A stretch of 64,000 bases of DNA. Origin: Planctomycetaceae bacterium. GTDB lineage: Bacteria; Planctomycetota; Planctomycetia; Planctomycetales; Planctomycetaceae. The notes under the pieces were generated by a model. It did no database searches. It was given only the letters and a program-made list of their open reading frames with translations, and was not told where the DNA came from. Of the stretch, positions 38,208 through 45,656 are shown piece by piece (positions within the stretch are counted from its first letter, which is position 1; every line of letters begins with the position of its first letter). A program made the position numbers and the translations under genes. Location of the stretch: the NCBI GenBank assembly GCA_041398825.1, contig JAWKTX010000006.1, positions 248,001-312,000 on the forward strand, in the 5' to 3' direction.

Positions 38208-38471
38208 TTATTCGCCCAGCATTTTGCTCGAAAGACGCCACAGCATTATGAATGGCCACAGTAGACCAACCACCCAGAACGCCGGCCGGAAAACAATTGC
38301 GAAACAGTGGGGGCAGTACCGGCGACGAATACCCACGAACAGCAGCAGGATGTCAGAAAACTTCAGCGGGACTCTCTTCAGCGGATCCCTGCAAAAATGA
38401 CACTTGAATACGATTCGGGTGTTCAGATGCATATAATGTTGGCTGCGATTGGGCTTTAAGTCTGTGGCCAT
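38208..38471 (-). CDS. Small zinc-ribbon membrane protein
   Basis: An 87-residue protein of unknown function. It has a split zinc-ribbon (CHFC at about residues 24-27 and CPHC at about 54-57) around a hydrophobic stretch (FSDILLLFVGIRRR), followed by one TM helix (AFWVVGLLWPFIMLW). It is convergent with the ABC-F gene, with stops 7 bp apart. ATG 38471 is preferred because an AAGG precedes it; ATG 38432 (MHLNTRIVFKC) would still keep both Cys pairs. The 38471 start codon lies in the 3' arm of an inverted repeat (see the element at 38468), so translation may depend on RNA folding. Confidence 0.62.
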   Translation of the reverse strand: MATDLKPNRSQHYMHLNTRIVFKCHFCRDPLKRVPLKFSDILLLFVGIRRRYCPHCFAIVFRPAFWVVGLLWPFIMLWRLSSKMLGE

Positions 38472-38628
38472 AGACAACTTTTTACCTTGGGGTTGGCCCC
38501 TTTTTGTCTATGGAACAGTTCTTCCTGCATTCTCTGGAGGAGTGCAGAAAGCCATTCAGGAAATGATTCAGGCCCAAATTCAACTGGTGTACAGTATCAT
38601 GCTGCAGAAACGTATTCCAACAAAGTGA
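38464..38628 (+). CDS. Possible 54-residue small protein
   Basis: A GTG-initiated frame encoding an aromatic, hydrophobic N-terminus (NFLPWGWPLFVYGTVLPAF) followed by a Gln-rich amphipathic helix (VQKAIQEMIQAQIQLVYSIM). The composition is more protein-like than random, but there is no ribosome-binding site, and its 5' end overlaps the start region of the zinc-ribbon gene on the other strand. No family is recognised. Reported as a weak candidate only. Confidence 0.2.
   Translation: MAIDNFLPWGWPLFVYGTVLPAFSGGVQKAIQEMIQAQIQLVYSIMLQKRIPTK
38468..38513. repeat. Inverted repeat covering the zinc-ribbon gene start
   Basis: A 10-bp perfect stem CCATAGACAA / TTGTCTATGG (38468-38477 with 38504-38513). 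Inside it is a small GGGG-TTGG-CCCC hairpin (38489-38500). Read on the minus strand, the second arm contains the ATG of the zinc-ribbon gene, and the AAGG upstream of it is in the loop. The folded RNA would bury the start codon. Confidence 0.6.
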
Positions 38629-38881
38629 TTTGTCCAGAAATCGTTGTCCTGTGACAGTTCCCGGGCACGATCTGGTCACTTTGGGCAAAAACCGGCGATT
38701 CAGAAGAATCCGTTCGCATCCGAGATTTCTCACGCAAAGCACCCGATTGACGGGTTATGCCGCTTGCTGCACAGAGGAACCCTGTTCACAGGCACCCGTC
38801 GCGCGATCATGGTTCTAATGGGTTTGAATGAGCCAGCCGCAGAGACCCGATGGCGGGTGGCATTGGAAGCATTGCCCACTG

Positions 38882-38919
38882 CAAAAGAAAACGGTTTCCG
38901 ACGCGAGCCGAAAACCGTT
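38882..38919 (-). terminator. Terminator after tRNA-Lys
   Basis: Inverted repeat AACGGTTT / AAACCGTT (38890-38897 with 38912-38919), extended by CGG/CCG pairs. On the minus strand it is followed by TTCTTTTG, 21 bp after the tRNA 3' end. The stretch 38629-38881 to its left holds no recognisable gene. Confidence 0.7.
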
Positions 38920-38939
38920 CAGAATACCTGGGTTTCTAT

Positions 38940-39012
<73 letters not shown>

Positions 39013-39731
39013 GTGCTGAAAATGTGTTTCCTGCTCCGTTCAACGGGCGCTGAATTTCACATTTCTTACAGCCTTGCGGCCATCAAATGACGCCGCGGTC
39101 CACCACCAACGGTGCGGAAGCGGAACTTTACGGGCGGTATCGGCACTTGGCAAACCAGAGAGCAAAAAAATGGGCCCTGAAGCGAGATTTCCCGCGATCA
39201 ATTCATGTCAAGTCGGGGGACTCTCACGTTTCAGCTGAAATTCCTCTTTATGGCTCCTTTGGTACTCTTCGGCGCGGCTCAGTCAGTGCGTGGCAGGCGC
39301 CAGTCACGATCGAATGTGTATGCATCTCCTCCCGGGCTTTTAAGCCTGCGGGAAGACTGGTTTTCATCGTCCGGAAGCAAAGGCCGAACAACCATCAGGC
39401 AGGAGGCCTCGATGACAGCTGTTGCTTGATCCTGACGAAGCCATCGCATCTCCTGATGCGACTCCGCTGGGAAAGACTGGCTAACTGAATTCAGCCTCAC
39501 GTCAGTATGGTGCGTCGGCCTGCTCGCTACGGAATCCGATGCGTGGGCTGCAGATGGACTAATGCGTCCACCATGCATTTAGCGTTCATGTCAGGCATCC
39601 TGACGGGTTGTCACGTGTCGTCGCTATCGATTGTCGAACATTTTATGGTGGCTGTATTCGAAAGCGGGATGCAGGTACATTCCGTTTCTGCTGCCATCTC
39701 CATCCGCTCAAGATCAGGATCGTGAAGTTCC
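39013..39731. other. 719-bp stretch without a recognisable gene
   Basis: Between tRNA-Lys and the symporter gene. Open frames on both strands (for example plus 39087-39488 and plus 39205-39429, the latter with a short hydrophobic segment) lack ribosome-binding sites and recognisable sequence. Two small hairpins are visible: GTCAGG-CAT-CCTGAC near 39589-39603, and a GCATC/GATGC pair near 39450-39460. It contains the promoters of the tRNA and the symporter and could be a decayed gene. Confidence 0.45.
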
Positions 39732-41204
39732 ATGTCAATCCATCCGGTCGATGCATTGATCGTATTCGTGTATGGAGTCATGGTTACGTGGCTGGGAATT
39801 CGCATTGGTCGGGGGAGTAAGACATCGTCAGATTATCTTTTAGGCGGTCGAAGTCTCCCCTGGTACGCCGTGCTGGGTTCTATTGTGGCAACTGAAACGA
39901 GTACGGCGACGTTTCTGAGTGTCCCGGGACTCACATTCGCTGACGGCGGAAATTTTTGTTATCTGCAACTTGCGATTGGCTACATCATTGGAAGACTGTT
40001 GATCGCCCGATTCATGCTGCCCATGTATTTTCGGGGCGAGCTGTTCACCGCATATGAAGTTCTGCACAAGCGGTTCGGGGGTGCGACCCGGCGGACCGCA
40101 TCGTTGATTTTCCTGGTTACCCGGAACCTTGGTGATGGACTGCGTCTCTTTCTGACAGCGATCGTGTTGAACAAAGTTGCGGGCTTTAACCTCCCGACCT
40201 GCATCATCATCATTGGCATTGCGACAATCGCGTACACGTTTGCCGGGGGGATGAAAGCCGTCGTCTGGAACGACTGTATTCAGTTGGTCGTGTACGTCTG
40301 CGGTGGAGCGATCGCTTTATGGCTCATCATATCCCGAATGCCAGGCGGCTGGAGTGAGATCACCAGCTTCATGACACAGCACGACAAGTTTCAAATGTTC
40401 GATTTCCGGATGGATTTCAGCCGAACTTATACGTTTGCGGCCGGACTCGTTGGTGGAGCGATGCTCACTCTTGGCACTCACGGCACTGATCAGATGATGG
40501 TACAGCGATACCTCTGCACGTCAGGCCAGCGGGAGGCCGGGCGGGCTGTTATCATGAGCGGTGTTATCGTGTTTCTTCAATTCTCCCTGTTCCTTATGCT
40601 CGGGGGATCGCTCGCCTGCTACTACAGTGCGAGGCCAGACTCGCCGGCCTTTTCGAGCAATGACGAGGTGCTAGCAACGTTCATCGTGCGTGAAATGCCA
40701 ATCGGATTAGTTGGAGTGACTCTTGCTGCCGTGTTCTCTGCCGCGATGTCGACCTTAAGCAGCTCCCTGAATTCATCAGCCGGCGCAGTCGTGAATGACT
40801 TTCTGGCGACCTCATTAACTGATGCTCAGCAAGTGAGAGCAAGTCGCGGCCTGACAATTGGTTTTGGTGTGTTGCAGATGGCCATTGCAATTGTTGCGAG
40901 CCACTATTCAAGAAGTGTCATTAATGATGTGCTGGCAATTGCCGGTTTCTCTGCAGGTCTCCTTTTGGGTCTGTTCATTCTTGGAACGGCAACTAAACGG
41001 GTTGGTCAGACTTGTGCAATGGCGGGGTTACTTTCCGGAACACTTGCCTTGCTCATTCTGAAGTTCGGCCGGTCGATGCATCTTGACGTACCCGTTGAAC
41101 TGGCCTGGCCCTGGTATCCGGTTGTGGGGGCATTTGTCACCGTTCTTGCCGGGCTGATCTTCGAACAGATTCGCCGATTGTTCCTGCAAAACAAACCTGC
41201 GTAG
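39732..41204 (+). CDS. Sodium:solute symporter (SSS family)
   Basis: A 490-residue inner-membrane transporter with about 13 TM helices and the LeuT-like SSS fold. Features: TM1 with 'VYGVMVTWLGIRIGRG', the 'DYLLGGRSLPWYAVLGSIVATETS' segment typical of the family, TM2 'SVPGLTFADGGNFCYLQL', 'FAGGMKAVVWNDCIQL', 'GTHGTDQMMVQRYLC', and the Na2-site helix 'AAVFSAAMSTLSSSLNSSA'. The substrate (sugar, amino acid, sialic acid or other) cannot be read from the sequence, but the adjacent convergent operon encodes a sugar-kinase-like enzyme. Monocistronic. Length is normal. Confidence 0.93.
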   Translation: MSIHPVDALIVFVYGVMVTWLGIRIGRGSKTSSDYLLGGRSLPWYAVLGSIVATETSTATFLSVPGLTFADGGNFCYLQLAIGYIIGRLLIARFMLPMYFRGELFTAYEVLHKRFGGATRRTASLIFLVTRNLGDGLRLFLTAIVLNKVAGFNLPTCIIIIGIATIAYTFAGGMKAVVWNDCIQLVVYVCGGAIALWLIISRMPGGWSEITSFMTQHDKFQMFDFRMDFSRTYTFAAGLVGGAMLTLGTHGTDQMMVQRYLCTSGQREAGRAVIMSGVIVFLQFSLFLMLGGSLACYYSARPDSPAFSSNDEVLATFIVREMPIGLVGVTLAAVFSAAMSTLSSSLNSSAGAVVNDFLATSLTDAQQVRASRGLTIGFGVLQMAIAIVASHYSRSVINDVLAIAGFSAGLLLGLFILGTATKRVGQTCAMAGLLSGTLALLILKFGRSMHLDVPVELAWPWYPVVGAFVTVLAGLIFEQIRRLFLQNKPA

Positions 41205-41223
41205 GCAGCTTTCGGATATTGCC

Positions 41224-41255
41224 CCTGACGTCGCGCGACCTTGCAAGGTGTCAGG
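41224..41255. terminator. Possible terminator between the symporter and kinase genes
   Basis: Stem CCTGAC/GTCAGG (41224-41229 with 41250-41255) enclosing the hairpin ACCTTGCAAGGT. It lies in the 55-bp gap between converging genes. No strong T-run on either strand. Confidence 0.35.
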
Positions 41256-41259
41256 TGTT

Positions 41260-42306
41260 TCAGGAATTCGATCCTGCGGAGGCTGCATTCCGTACTCGGC
41301 GGATCGCGGCTGCAAGTCTGATACACCCAATGACAGGCTGACGAATGCAATGGACATCACTGATCTCATACCCACCGCTTCGAACGTCCTGAAGCATTGA
41401 ATCTCTGTACTCAGAGTTCTCGACCAGCACGCTTCCCGACAACGCGATGGAAATTCCCGATGGGGCATTCAACTGGGCGGCAACGCTGGCCACCAACTGT
41501 GCCAATTGTTTCGATGCGTCAGCGAGAATCCGCCGCGCCACGACATCTCCCTGATGCGCTGTTGCAAACACAATGGGAGCGAGGCTTGATATGACAGCCT
41601 TCGGCTGGGGGGCAGCATAGACCGCGGGGATCAATTGACGGATATCATCAACAGCCAGTTGAATGCGGATTGCTTCCAGCAACTCGGTTGCCGGGCCTCG
41701 CTGGTCGACGCAGGTCGTGATAGCGCGCAACGCTGCCTGACCAATGGCGAACGCACTGCCTTCATCGGAAAAGAGATATCCCCATCCACCGGATCGAATG
41801 ATGTCTGCCGACGTTGGGATCTGTTGGGACTGAATGTCAAAGGAATTTTTCAGGGCGACTGCGATGCTCCCCGTGCCGCAGATCAGAGCAATCTGGCTGC
41901 GCTGTATACTTCCAGTCCACGTTGAGTCCTGCCAGCCGCGCGATTCTTCAGTAGCAAACAGCAGCGGGAGAACGTCGTTGGTAATGGAGAAGTGGTCTGC
42001 AACGCCGGTTGAAATCATCCACTTCGACAGTCTTGATTGCTCTTCGACTCGATCCGCGCCTGCCATGCCCAGTACCGCAACGCTTACTGATTGCAATGGC
42101 ATTGATGCCTGAGCAAACGCTTCAGAAATGCCATTTGACAGACTTTGAAGTGCTGTGGACTCCCCCACTGCGCTCATGTTGGAAGAGCCCGATGTTGCCT
42201 GGCCCAGAATTCGACCGGAATTCGTATCACCGAGCCAAACCGTTGTTTTGGTTCCTCCTCCATCGACAGAAAGAACGAGCGGTGAGAGCTGTCTGAATTT
42301 ATTCAC
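41260..42306 (-). CDS. BadF/BadG/BcrA/BcrD-type ATPase, N-acetylglucosamine-kinase-like
   Basis: A 348-residue ASKHA-fold kinase. Phosphate 1: VLSVDGGGTKTTVWLGD at the N-terminus. Catalytic-region 'VLGMAGADR' with the following 'SITNDVLPLLFA'. Phosphate 2: ALICGTGSIAVAL. 'GGWGYLFSDEGSAFAIGQAALRA' is characteristic of the GlcNAc-kinase-like branch. Adenosine site: ALSGSVL. It most likely phosphorylates an amino sugar or other sugar. Its start overlaps the end of the dehydrogenase gene by 8 bp and it is the last gene of a three-gene operon. Confidence 0.88.
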   Translation of the reverse strand: MNKFRQLSPLVLSVDGGGTKTTVWLGDTNSGRILGQATSGSSNMSAVGESTALQSLSNGISEAFAQASMPLQSVSVAVLGMAGADRVEEQSRLSKWMISTGVADHFSITNDVLPLLFATEESRGWQDSTWTGSIQRSQIALICGTGSIAVALKNSFDIQSQQIPTSADIIRSGGWGYLFSDEGSAFAIGQAALRAITTCVDQRGPATELLEAIRIQLAVDDIRQLIPAVYAAPQPKAVISSLAPIVFATAHQGDVVARRILADASKQLAQLVASVAAQLNAPSGISIALSGSVLVENSEYRDSMLQDVRSGGYEISDVHCIRQPVIGCIRLAAAIRRVRNAASAGSNS

Positions 42307-43252
42307 GACCGATATCCAGAATGACTTTCAGTGCGTCTTTCTGTTTCGCGCGATCAAAGGCAGCCATTGCATCTTCGATGGGGTATCGATCCGTAATCAA
42401 ACATTTCACGTCGACCGAACCTGCTTCGAGCAGTTTGATTGCATCCGCAAAAGGGCCGCATCGGGAACCAACAATTCGAAGTTCATCAATCACTATTCCG
42501 GCCAGTTGAACAGAATGCTCTGCTGCGACAGTTGTCTTCAACACAACAACACCTGTGGGACTGACCAGGTTCAATGCTGCTGAGAGTCCCGATTCCGAAC
42601 CAGTGCAATCCACGACATACTGCGTCCTTGGCAGTGTTCCGATTTGATCGAGGTGGACTGTCCGAATGCCGAGCTGACGAAGGATGCTGAGTTTGAAATC
42701 GTGTTTCCCAACGACGGTGACATCGCAGCGATGATGTTTCAATACCTGTGCACAAAGATTTCCAAGGCGACCGTCGCCAATAATCGTGACGGCTTTGTCA
42801 GCGATTTCGGGTAGCTGTTGCGGGATACGGCAACCGGCTGCAAGAGGTTCGACAAAAACGGCTTCATCATTGTCCACGCAGTCCGGAATCGCGTGCAGAT
42901 TTACCTCCGGAACGATTAATGAATCGGCAAATGCCCCGGGATGATCCAGAATGCCAATAACCGTTCGATTCGGGCAATGGTTCTGTTGTCCCCGTTGGCA
43001 GAAATCACAGTTCCTGCAAGCGCAGTTGATTTCAGCGACGACGCGTCGTCCTTTGAATTGCCCTGACCGAGCGATGCCAACGAATTCATGTCCGAGGGTG
43101 CCTTGAAACCCCATGTAGCCTCGGCAAAGCTGCAGATCGGTCTCGCAAATCCCCGCCTGCAATACATCGACGATCACTTCGCCTTCTCTTGGTTCGCCGG
43201 CAGCTGCGTTTGTTGACAGCTGCAGAGAGTCAAAGAACTGAACCGCACGCAT
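42299..43252 (-). CDS. Zinc-containing medium-chain alcohol dehydrogenase family
   Basis: A 317-residue MDR enzyme. Catalytic-zinc residues: Cys in GICETDLQL, and His-Glu in LGHEFVG. Structural-zinc cysteines appear in CACRNCDFCQRGQQNHC. The Rossmann motif is degenerate (IIGDGRLGNLCAQ, with GDGRLG for GxGxxG), and 'VDCTGSESGL' and 'LKTTVAAEHSVQLAGIVIDELRIVGSRCG' follow. It probably oxidises a sugar alcohol or polyol, in keeping with the kinase gene it overlaps. ATG 43252 (MRAVQFFDSL) starts 1 bp after the stop of the upstream lectin-like gene; the open frame extends to 43315 inside that gene. Confidence 0.9.
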   Translation of the reverse strand: MRAVQFFDSLQLSTNAAAGEPREGEVIVDVLQAGICETDLQLCRGYMGFQGTLGHEFVGIARSGQFKGRRVVAEINCACRNCDFCQRGQQNHCPNRTVIGILDHPGAFADSLIVPEVNLHAIPDCVDNDEAVFVEPLAAGCRIPQQLPEIADKAVTIIGDGRLGNLCAQVLKHHRCDVTVVGKHDFKLSILRQLGIRTVHLDQIGTLPRTQYVVDCTGSESGLSAALNLVSPTGVVVLKTTVAAEHSVQLAGIVIDELRIVGSRCGPFADAIKLLEAGSVDVKCLITDRYPIEDAMAAFDRAKQKDALKVILDIGRE

Positions 43253-43253
43253 T

Positions 43254-43955
43254 CTAATTCTCCGGCACGTAAACCCGGACATTATCGAAATCACCGATAT
43301 CGTCGAACGAACCAAACCCCACCTGACCTTCGGTGAACGTCTTATCCGTGGCCGTCATGATGGGAACGTCCATGTTGTCGAAGTAGATTTGAATCGTCCC
43401 GTCGTCGACATTTCGGACGACTCGGCCATTGTGCCAATTGTCGTCCCAGTTTGTTCCCGGAGTAGTCTTTGTCGAGATCTTCGTTCGTGGTGCGTCGTTG
43501 ACGATAAATATCTGATTCGCGTGATCATCAGTCTTCTTGCCAAAATGTACGTAATACAGATGACTGTCATCCCGGTATCCGAAGAACAGGCAAAGCGACC
43601 GATGGTTGTAGTCAGGAATGGTGGACTTCATCTGAATGTCCATTACGAAACTTCGGACTTTCAGGTCGTTGATCAGAGTGCGATTGAACGGTGATCGATG
43701 CCTTGGTTTGAAATCGCTGTTCTTCTTGTGCAGCGACATAATGGAATCTCCGGAATCACTCTTCTTTAGTGTCCAGGCTGTTCTGTCGGTCGGAGAGTAT
43801 CGATCAGACTTTCCATCTTCGAAGTCATGTTCATACACCAGTTTCATCCCTGCTGGTGGAGCGGGTTGTTGTGGTCGGTCACTGCAGACACCGACCTTAT
43901 TCAGCAGGCCAAGTAAACAGGCACAGGCGAACGTTCGCACGAATGCGTGATTCAT
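43254..43955 (-). CDS. Exported concanavalin-A-like (DUF1080-like) protein
   Basis: A 233-residue protein with a signal peptide (VRTFACACLLGLLNKVGV). The mature part resembles the beta-sandwich LamG/3-keto-disaccharide-hydrolase (DUF1080) family: 'LVYEHDFEDGKSDRYSPTD', 'LCLFFGYRDDSHLYYVHFG', 'WHNGRVVRNVDDGTIQIYFD' and the closing 'GQVGFGSFDDIGDFDNVRVY'. Such domains bind or cleave carbohydrates; no catalytic residues can be named. ATG 43955 is chosen because the signal peptide begins there and GGAGA lies upstream. First gene of the operon with the dehydrogenase and kinase, which suggests sugar use. The 268 bp to hemW hold divergent promoters. Confidence 0.8.
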   Translation of the reverse strand: MNHAFVRTFACACLLGLLNKVGVCSDRPQQPAPPAGMKLVYEHDFEDGKSDRYSPTDRTAWTLKKSDSGDSIMSLHKKNSDFKPRHRSPFNRTLINDLKVRSFVMDIQMKSTIPDYNHRSLCLFFGYRDDSHLYYVHFGKKTDDHANQIFIVNDAPRTKISTKTTPGTNWDDNWHNGRVVRNVDDGTIQIYFDNMDVPIMTATDKTFTEGQVGFGSFDDIGDFDNVRVYVPEN

Positions 43956-44223
43956 CAGCGGTCTCCATCGGTTTTCTGCCAACCCGGAAGTTGGGGGCGG
44001 TTCGATCCAATTCAGCGTTGCTGAATCCATTTCGTCTTGCTTTACCAGTTGCTCAATAGCAATCAAAACTGCTGCATTACAGGAATCCTGTCATACTGGA
44101 TGCTATCAGCAATTGGTGCGCGACTGGGGATGCTACAATGCCTCGCCACGAACTCAAAACAAGATTGTCATCAAATGGTGGACGGAAAACTCAATCACAT
44201 TTTTGTGGGAGGATTTGTCGCGA

Positions 44224-45372
44224 ATGAACGCCGATGTTGAACATCAATCGAGAAAACCACGATCGGCGTATATTCATGTACCATTTTGTCTGCACCGTTG
44301 TGGATATTGCGATTTCACGCTGGTGGCCAATCGAGACCATTTGATTCCACAATACCTGCAATCCCTCGAAACTGAACTTAGCCAGCTGGATGGCGGGGTC
44401 GAAGTCGACACCCTTTTTGTCGGTGGAGGCACTCCCACACACCTCAGCTCCGACCAGTTGAAGCAGCTTTTTACTTTGCTTCAAAGGTACGTTCGCCTGG
44501 CGTCCGGCGGCGAGTTTTCGGTGGAAGCAAATCCCGATGGCCTTGACCAGGGTCGAATGCAGACGCTTGCTGAATTCGGAGTCAATCGGATCAGTCTGGG
44601 CGTGCAGTCATTCGACGACCAGTGTCTGAAGTTGCTGGAACGTCAACATCGTCAGGATGATGCGATTTCTGCAGTTCAGCTTGCTTCACGGTATGTTTCC
44701 AACGTGTCGCTTGATCTCATCTTTGGTGTTCCCGGGCAAACGGAGGATAGCTGGCAAAAGACATTACGAATCGCGACTTCACTACCCGTGCATCATGTTT
44801 CTACATATGGACTGACGTGGGAAAAGGGGACGTCGTTCCATCGTCGATTGTCGAATGGTCAGTTATGCCGCGTTGCGGAGGAGACTGAACGAAATCAATA
44901 CTTGTTCGCAATTGCGCATCTCAGCAGTTCAGGCTTCCGCCACTACGAGGTCTCCAATTTCGCGAGGCCTCAGTTCGAGTGTCACCACAATCTGGTTTAC
45001 TGGAAGGGAAACGGGTACTACGCATTCGGTCCCGGGGCGGCCAGATACATTAATGGCCGTCGATCGACAAACATCCGGAGCGTCCCGAAATGGATGCGAG
45101 CTGTAAATGCAGGTGAGGCATTTCTGGAAGAGTCTGAATGCCTGACGCCGGAAGAAAAGGCGAGAGAAGCGATTATGCTTGGACTTCGATTGCGTGATGG
45201 CATCGAGCTGGAAGAATTTCAGCGGCGGTATGAGCGATCTGTGCAGGAGATCGAGCCAATTGCGCTGCAGCGGTATCTCGATACGGGGCTGCTTGAACAG
45301 ATCAATGGAAGGCTTCGCTTGACGGTTGACGGTCTCTTGCTTGCCGACACCGTCACCAGCGATTTCCTGTGA
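44224..45372 (+). CDS. hemW: Radical SAM haem chaperone HemW
   Basis: A 382-residue radical SAM protein that delivers haem to acceptor proteins; it was formerly annotated as oxygen-independent coproporphyrinogen III oxidase. The [4Fe-4S] motif is Cys22-xxx-Cys26-xx-Cys29 (PFCLHRCGYCDF). Other markers: FVGGGTPTHLS, EANPDG, 'RISLGVQSFDDQCLKLLERQH', DLIFGVPGQT, 'HHVSTYGLTWEKGTSF', and the HemW-type 'HHNLVYWKGNGYYAFGPGA' (the HNxxYW motif that separates HemW from HemN). ATG 44224 has GGAGG upstream, so the longer frame from 44113 is not used. Monocistronic. Confidence 0.95.
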   Translation: MNADVEHQSRKPRSAYIHVPFCLHRCGYCDFTLVANRDHLIPQYLQSLETELSQLDGGVEVDTLFVGGGTPTHLSSDQLKQLFTLLQRYVRLASGGEFSVEANPDGLDQGRMQTLAEFGVNRISLGVQSFDDQCLKLLERQHRQDDAISAVQLASRYVSNVSLDLIFGVPGQTEDSWQKTLRIATSLPVHHVSTYGLTWEKGTSFHRRLSNGQLCRVAEETERNQYLFAIAHLSSSGFRHYEVSNFARPQFECHHNLVYWKGNGYYAFGPGAARYINGRRSTNIRSVPKWMRAVNAGEAFLEESECLTPEEKAREAIMLGLRLRDGIELEEFQRRYERSVQEIEPIALQRYLDTGLLEQINGRLRLTVDGLLLADTVTSDFL

Positions 45373-45395
45373 CAGAAAACGAGCCCGCAGATCAA

Positions 45396-45427
45396 CGTTC
45401 AATGCGGCCAAGTGGTCGCATTGAACG
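45396..45427. terminator. Stem-loop between hemW and the convergent small gene
   Basis: A perfect 11-bp stem CGTTCAATGCG / CGCATTGAACG (45396-45406 with 45417-45427). It can extend inward through GCC/GGT to a 4-nt loop. There is no long T-run on either side, so termination would rely on the stem or on both orientations. Confidence 0.55.
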
Positions 45428-45470
45428 CATCTGTCGATGTTCCAACAGTCACCTGTCTTCAGGCTTCACG

Positions 45471-45656
45471 TCAATCGTCATAGAGGGTGCGGTGCGATTT
45501 CGCATGTCCGCGGCGATCCTTTTTCTTTGAGCGGCGATCGTCATCAGCGTCGTCATCGTCGTCGAAACGAGGTTTCGCCTTTTGACGCCGATCTTTGCCG
45601 GCTCGTTTTTCAATGAGATTGTTTAATTCATCAGGGAGTGGAAGTTCGTTCGGCAT
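45471..45656 (-). CDS. Small highly charged protein
   Basis: A 61-residue unknown protein. It begins MPNELPLPDELNNLIEKRAG, a plausible short helix, then continues with alternating acidic and basic blocks (FDDDDDADDDRRSKKKDRRG). Such low-complexity small proteins occur in planctomycetes but carry no diagnostic motif. The start at ATG 45656 is preferred to the longer frame beginning at 45728. Its first 26 bp overlap the 3' end of the orphan frame at 45631. Moderate confidence that it is translated. Confidence 0.5.
   Translation of the reverse strand: MPNELPLPDELNNLIEKRAGKDRRQKAKPRFDDDDDADDDRRSKKKDRRGHAKSHRTLYDD

Noticed and set aside
38482..38742. Minus-strand frame of 86 codons upstream of the zinc-ribbon gene
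   Set aside because: Composition is not protein-like and it ends inside the inverted repeat.
39087..39488. Plus-strand frame of 133 codons between tRNA-Lys and the symporter
   Set aside because: No ribosome-binding site, no recognisable segment, and overlapping frames of similar length on both strands.
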